This document shows, piece by piece, positions 4,619 through 8,167 of a DNA stretch of 8,167 nucleotides. The first letter of the stretch is position 1, and each line of letters opens with the position of its first letter. This DNA is from Anaerolineaceae bacterium (lineage in GTDB: Bacteria; Chloroflexota; Anaerolineae; Anaerolineales; Anaerolineaceae). Location: assembly GCA_014860845.1 (NCBI GenBank), contig JACZIY010000062.1, positions 1 through 8,167 of the forward strand. The letters are read 5' to 3'. The position numbers and the translations under genes are program-made. The notes below the pieces were generated by a model, which saw only the letters and a list, made by a program, of their open reading frames with translations, was not told the origin of the DNA and searched no databases.

Positions 4619-7600
4619 TTAATGGCGTTTGGAGAGTGACGTCCCGATTTGGATAACCTTGTAATGGTCCCTGATCCCAGTTAAATAAGCCTGTCGGCTT
4701 TTTTCATCAGCGATTGTTTCAGCTCGCTGTAAAAGGATTTGATAAGCTGTTTGAATGATATCCGGTGCTTGCGGGTCGTTATTGGCAGCCAGCACTTGAT
4801 GACTGACCAGATAAGTCCAAATCAACCGGTCTAAACCTTGCAAACTCGTTTCAAGAACCTTGGGAAGAAATTCCTGAATGATGGCAAAGGCTTGCTCGGG
4901 CTTTCCCTCTAAAAGGGCAATCCTTGCCAGACCAGCCAGGGGTTCCGGTGCCAGGTGAGCTTGATGATAAGTTTTATAGGAATTGACTGACTTGTGGAAA
5001 TATTGCCTGGCTTTCTCAAGTTGTCCCTGGATCAAATAAGCGTGACCGATATTCTTGGCCGCTGGAGCATGGAACCAGGGGAGATATTTGCTGAGTGCCA
5101 ACGCCTTATCACCCATTTCCGTTGCTGCTTTCAGATCACCGGTCAAGGTTTTTAACAGACTGGTTTGAATCAGATAATCGATATAGAGATAGGAATCCGT
5201 CTTAGGCAGAATCTCAGCCGCCCTTGCCAGTGTGTTCACAGCCTGATCATATTCACCCAGATCGCGCCTAATAGCTAAAAGTCCGACCAGCGAACTGAAT
5301 GTCTGTTCCTGATGATTAATCCGGATATTGATGTCATAGCTCTGGTTGTATTCCGAGAGTGCGTGGTCATATTGGCCAGTCATGCGATGCAGGTTTCCCA
5401 GGTTATTTAGCGCCACAGCCACACCTTCATCGTTACCAATTTCCTTTCGAATAAAAATAGCTTCTTCCAAAAGGGTTTGGGCTTCCAGAAAATTCCCAAG
5501 ACTGGTTGTGACCTGCGCCAAATTTGTCCGAATGACGCCTTCAGCCAGCCGATCTTTGATCCTCTGGCTGATTTCGGCTGCCTGAGTGTAGTAAGCCGCT
5601 GCTTCCGATAGGTTGCCTATCAATTCTGTCACCTTTCCAAGGTTGTTCAGGGCAGACAACTCACCACGCAGATCCCCGACCTTGCGATGAATGTTCAGTG
5701 CCTTGCGGAAAAGCTTTGCGCTTTGGTGATATTTGTTCTGCCAATAGGTTGCATTACCCAGACAGCGGATGATATCACCTTCCAGCGCAGGGAAGCTTAA
5801 ATCCTGTGCCACCCTAAGTGCGTGCTCCAGGTAGCGAATTGCCTGGGTTTGATCCAGGGCGGCTCGACCCGCAAGAAGCAGTGCCTGCGCCTCAACTTCC
5901 TTCGTGCCAGCAGAACGGGCAATCCCAATGGCTGCTTCGACATTGCTATAGGTAACATCATTATTCCCCAGGATCCATTCATAACCCGCCCGTCGCAACC
6001 GAATTTTTGCCTGAATTGCAGCTGGGAGATCCGGGTAGAGCGCTTCCAGAGTCAGGAGGTCTTCATTTTGCTCGTTACGCATCCCGTGCAGGTCAAATAT
6101 CATTTCCCGCCTCAGGCGGAGTTGAGCAATTTGCTGAATGTCATCCGGACTGATGAGGGGCAAGGCTATCTCGATGTAGTGAAGGGCTTCTATGCTAGCG
6201 AAATGTTCCAGCGCTTGTTGGCTGGCAAGCATGGCATATTGGACGGTCTGTTCAGCTTTACCCGCCCGGTGAAAATGGTCAGCAAGGAAAGCAGCGTGGC
6301 TTTCCAGCTGACTTTCGTAGAGATTCTCGATCACTTTTGCGACCTGGAAATGCATTGCCCTGCGCCGGGCAGCTGGGATGGTGTCGTAAGCGATTTCTGC
6401 ATAATAATCATGGCTTATCTTGAAATCGGGTTGATCCAGACTGCGTGGCTCGACCAGCAGACCCGCATCCAGGAAAACATCAACCATGACCAGCAGGTTC
6501 TCTTCAGATTGTTGCGTGACAGCTTTGACAAGATCAAAGATGAATTCGCCATCCAACACAGCTGCAAAGTCAAATATGCGCCTTTGCGTTGGATTGAGGT
6601 GGTTCAGACGGGCTTCGATGGTTGCACGTAATGTCACGGGCAACACCGGTACATCAGCAGAGGTGATTTCCCATTCGCCGCTCGAATTCACAAAGAGATA
6701 ACCAGTTTCAAACATATGCTGCAGCAACGCCACCATGAAAAGGGGTATGCCATCGCTTTGGCCGTGGATTTGCTCAGCCAGGGCGGGGTTTGGGCTGCCG
6801 GAGAGCTGGGTGATCAGGGATTGAATGTCTGACAGGGTTAATGGTTTCAGCGCTAACCCAACCGGACCAAAGGCTGTCCGGAGGGGATGATCCTGCGAGG
6901 TATCTTCACTGCGATAACTCAGCAAGACGCGGAAAGCCTTGCTCAATCGGTTCAGTAATTCCACTGCAGCGGAACTTAATCGCTGGGCATCATCCACAAT
7001 GATCAAGGTGGGGATACCCGAACACGCCTCTGCGAGATCAGTGATGGCCTGATTGAGTCGCTGTTGCTCTCCATTGGGCAGCAACGGTGTGAGCTTTGAG
7101 AGACAACCTACCCGATCATGGATTTCCGGGATGAGAACAGCCAGGACAGCGATGGTTTCTGGATTAAGCCTGCGGATAACGCTTTCCGTGAGTAGTTCCT
7201 GCAAGGCGGAAAGGATGGCTGCTGTCGGTTGGTGCCCTGAGGGAAGCAGCTGAACCTTTAAGAGCCGTACCGATTGCTTGTGAATATAATCTGTAAATCG
7301 ATTAACGAGCCTACTTTTACCAACCCCGGCCTCACCTTCCAGGGTGATGATTCTTCTGACCGTATCCTTCCACTGCGAGACCAGCCAGGCATATTCCCGG
7401 TCGCGACCCACCAGGGGGATCTCAGTCAGAGCATAGGGAACTTCAAATAATCGTCCTTCATAGATCGGCGGTGGGTAACGTAGTTCTTCGTCAACCTTCC
7501 AGAGATTCCCTTCTCTAATTTTAGTGAATAGATCCATAGTGGATTCCAGCGGTGTCACGCCCAACTCAGTGTGAAGCATTTCCTTGCATTGCTCGTAGAT

Positions 7601-8167
7601 TCGCAGAGACTGATCGCGATCACCTGCATAATAGTTATAAAGCATTAGGCGGGCATAGATTGTCTCCCGGAGAGGATCCTTGGCAAGAGCCTGGCGTGTA
7701 CGGGCTATGGCCAGTCGGTAGCGCCCCTGTTGGGCGTAAGATTCGGAAAGTTCGATCAACAGGTTTATGAAAGTCTCCCGCAACGATTCCCGTTGATGAA
7801 AAGTCCATTCTGCATAAAGGTCTTCAGCAAGGAGTTCACCGCGGTAGAGCTCTCGGGCTTGTTCTAAAACTTTTATCGCTTCAATTTGATGGCTCTGTTC
7901 CTGCAGGACTGCGCCTTCTTCAAGGTACGATTGAAATTGATCCACGTCCAGCCAACTGGTTTCGTCAACCTGGTAAATGTAGCCCCCATTGACAGTCTGG
8001 ACCAGAGATTTCTTATCCTGCAGAAGGCTTCGCAATTGGCTGATACGCACATGTAGACGGCGCCTGGCTGTTTCAAAGGAATCATCGGGCCAGAGGATCT
8101 CAATCAACTGCTCGCTGGTTACCACTTTTCCTCTATTAGCGATCAGAATCTTACCAATGGTCTGAGT
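4619..8167 (-). CDS. Large BTAD-family transcriptional regulator with AAA-type ATPase and TPR domains, 5' truncated
   Basis: A putative DNA-binding ATPase regulator of the SARP/AfsR-like or LAL-like type, with 1182 residues visible. The GTG at 8125 is not the true start: the frame stays open to 8167, and the extra codons (KILIANRGK, then VVTSEQL) belong to the winged helix, so the gene begins outside the window. Residue numbers here count from that GTG. The rest of the OmpR-like winged helix is 1-55 (LHVRISQLRSLL, then GGYIYQV). The BTAD domain is about 57-205, with WLDVDQF, YRGELL and QGRYRLAI. The ATPase starts at PLVGRDRE (237-244), with Walker A GEAGVGKS (264-271) and Walker B LIIVDD (374-379). 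A helical region follows at about 490-600. TPRs with a period near 40 residues fill about 610-1110 (ALNNLGKV and ALNNLGNL near 825 and 905). The TPRs probably sense a partner or ligand, and ATP hydrolysis should switch DNA binding. It is followed on the same strand by the 73-residue and secreted-protein genes, which are plausible targets. The ligand is unknown. Confidence 0.9.
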   Translation of the reverse strand, partial: TQTIGKILIANRGKVVTSEQLIEILWPDDSFETARRRLHVRISQLRSLLQDKKSLVQTVNGGYIYQVDETSWLDVDQFQSYLEEGAVLQEQSHQIEAIKVLEQARELYRGELLAEDLYAEWTFHQRESLRETFINLLIELSESYAQQGRYRLAIARTRQALAKDPLRETIYARLMLYNYYAGDRDQSLRIYEQCKEMLHTELGVTPLESTMDLFTKIREGNLWKVDEELRYPPPIYEGRLFEVPYALTEIPLVGRDREYAWLVSQWKDTVRRIITLEGEAGVGKSRLVNRFTDYIHKQSVRLLKVQLLPSGHQPTAAILSALQELLTESVIRRLNPETIAVLAVLIPEIHDRVGCLSKLTPLLPNGEQQRLNQAITDLAEACSGIPTLIIVDDAQRLSSAAVELLNRLSKAFRVLLSYRSEDTSQDHPLRTAFGPVGLALKPLTLSDIQSLITQLSGSPNPALAEQIHGQSDGIPLFMVALLQHMFETGYLFVNSSGEWEITSADVPVLPVTLRATIEARLNHLNPTQRRIFDFAAVLDGEFIFDLVKAVTQQSEENLLVMVDVFLDAGLLVEPRSLDQPDFKISHDYYAEIAYDTIPAARRRAMHFQVAKVIENLYESQLESHAAFLADHFHRAGKAEQTVQYAMLASQQALEHFASIEALHYIEIALPLISPDDIQQIAQLRLRREMIFDLHGMRNEQNEDLLTLEALYPDLPAAIQAKIRLRRAGYEWILGNNDVTYSNVEAAIGIARSAGTKEVEAQALLLAGRAALDQTQAIRYLEHALRVAQDLSFPALEGDIIRCLGNATYWQNKYHQSAKLFRKALNIHRKVGDLRGELSALNNLGKVTELIGNLSEAAAYYTQAAEISQRIKDRLAEGVIRTNLAQVTTSLGNFLEAQTLLEEAIFIRKEIGNDEGVAVALNNLGNLHRMTGQYDHALSEYNQSYDINIRINHQEQTFSSLVGLLAIRRDLGEYDQAVNTLARAAEILPKTDSYLYIDYLIQTSLLKTLTGDLKAATEMGDKALALSKYLPWFHAPAAKNIGHAYLIQGQLEKARQYFHKSVNSYKTYHQAHLAPEPLAGLARIALLEGKPEQAFAIIQEFLPKVLETSLQGLDRLIWTYLVSHQVLAANNDPQAPDIIQTAYQILLQRAETIADEKSRQAYLTGIRDHYKVIQIGTSLSKRH

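Noticed and set aside
5822..6631. A 269-residue plus-strand open frame inside the regulator
   Set aside because: It lies opposite the ATPase/TPR part of a clear family member, shows no recognisable motif and has an unconvincing composition. It is a shadow of the coding strand.

Overview
The window looks like a piece of a bacterial chromosome of moderate GC content, most likely from a Chloroflexota (Anaerolineae-like) organism. This is an inference from protein style. The clues are a large BTAD/AAA/TPR regulator, a secreted beta-rich protein ending in a short IFLPLLSKQ tail, a small R-x-W / W-R-G protein and a GT-C-like membrane protein C-terminus, a combination I associate with that phylum. 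No RNA gene, insertion sequence, CRISPR array or long repeat is visible. No intergenic gap exceeds about 150 bases.

Layout: positions 1-450 (+) hold the C-terminal end of a protein that begins outside the window, probably the extracytoplasmic domain of a polytopic glycosyltransferase. Every other gene is on the minus strand, so transcription runs from high to low coordinates. First comes a very large regulator (8167 to 4619) with a winged helix, a BTAD domain, a P-loop ATPase and C-terminal TPRs; its 5' end lies beyond the window. Then a 73-residue protein (4551 to 4330) is followed by a secreted 492-residue protein (4319 to 2841). These two look translationally coupled, because the stop codon of the first lies inside the Shine-Dalgarno of the second. 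A strong intrinsic terminator (2787 to 2757) closes this unit.

A second minus-strand unit follows: an acyl carrier protein (2693 to 2448), a fatty-acyl-AMP-ligase-like enzyme (2439 to 757) and, after 78 bases, a one-pass membrane microprotein with a TTG start (678 to 457). The microprotein gene converges on the plus-strand gene with only 6 bases between the stop codons.

How the genes may work together: the ligase should activate a fatty (or other carboxylic) acid as its adenylate and load it on the phosphopantetheine arm of the adjacent carrier. No polyketide synthase, NRPS or acyltransferase is present in the window to use the acyl-ACP, so the acceptor is unknown. The regulator, small protein and exported protein form a separate group that appears to be a regulated cell-surface module. 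No single gene is outside known families. The least explained parts are the destination of the acyl group, the two small proteins and the C-terminal tail of the exported protein.
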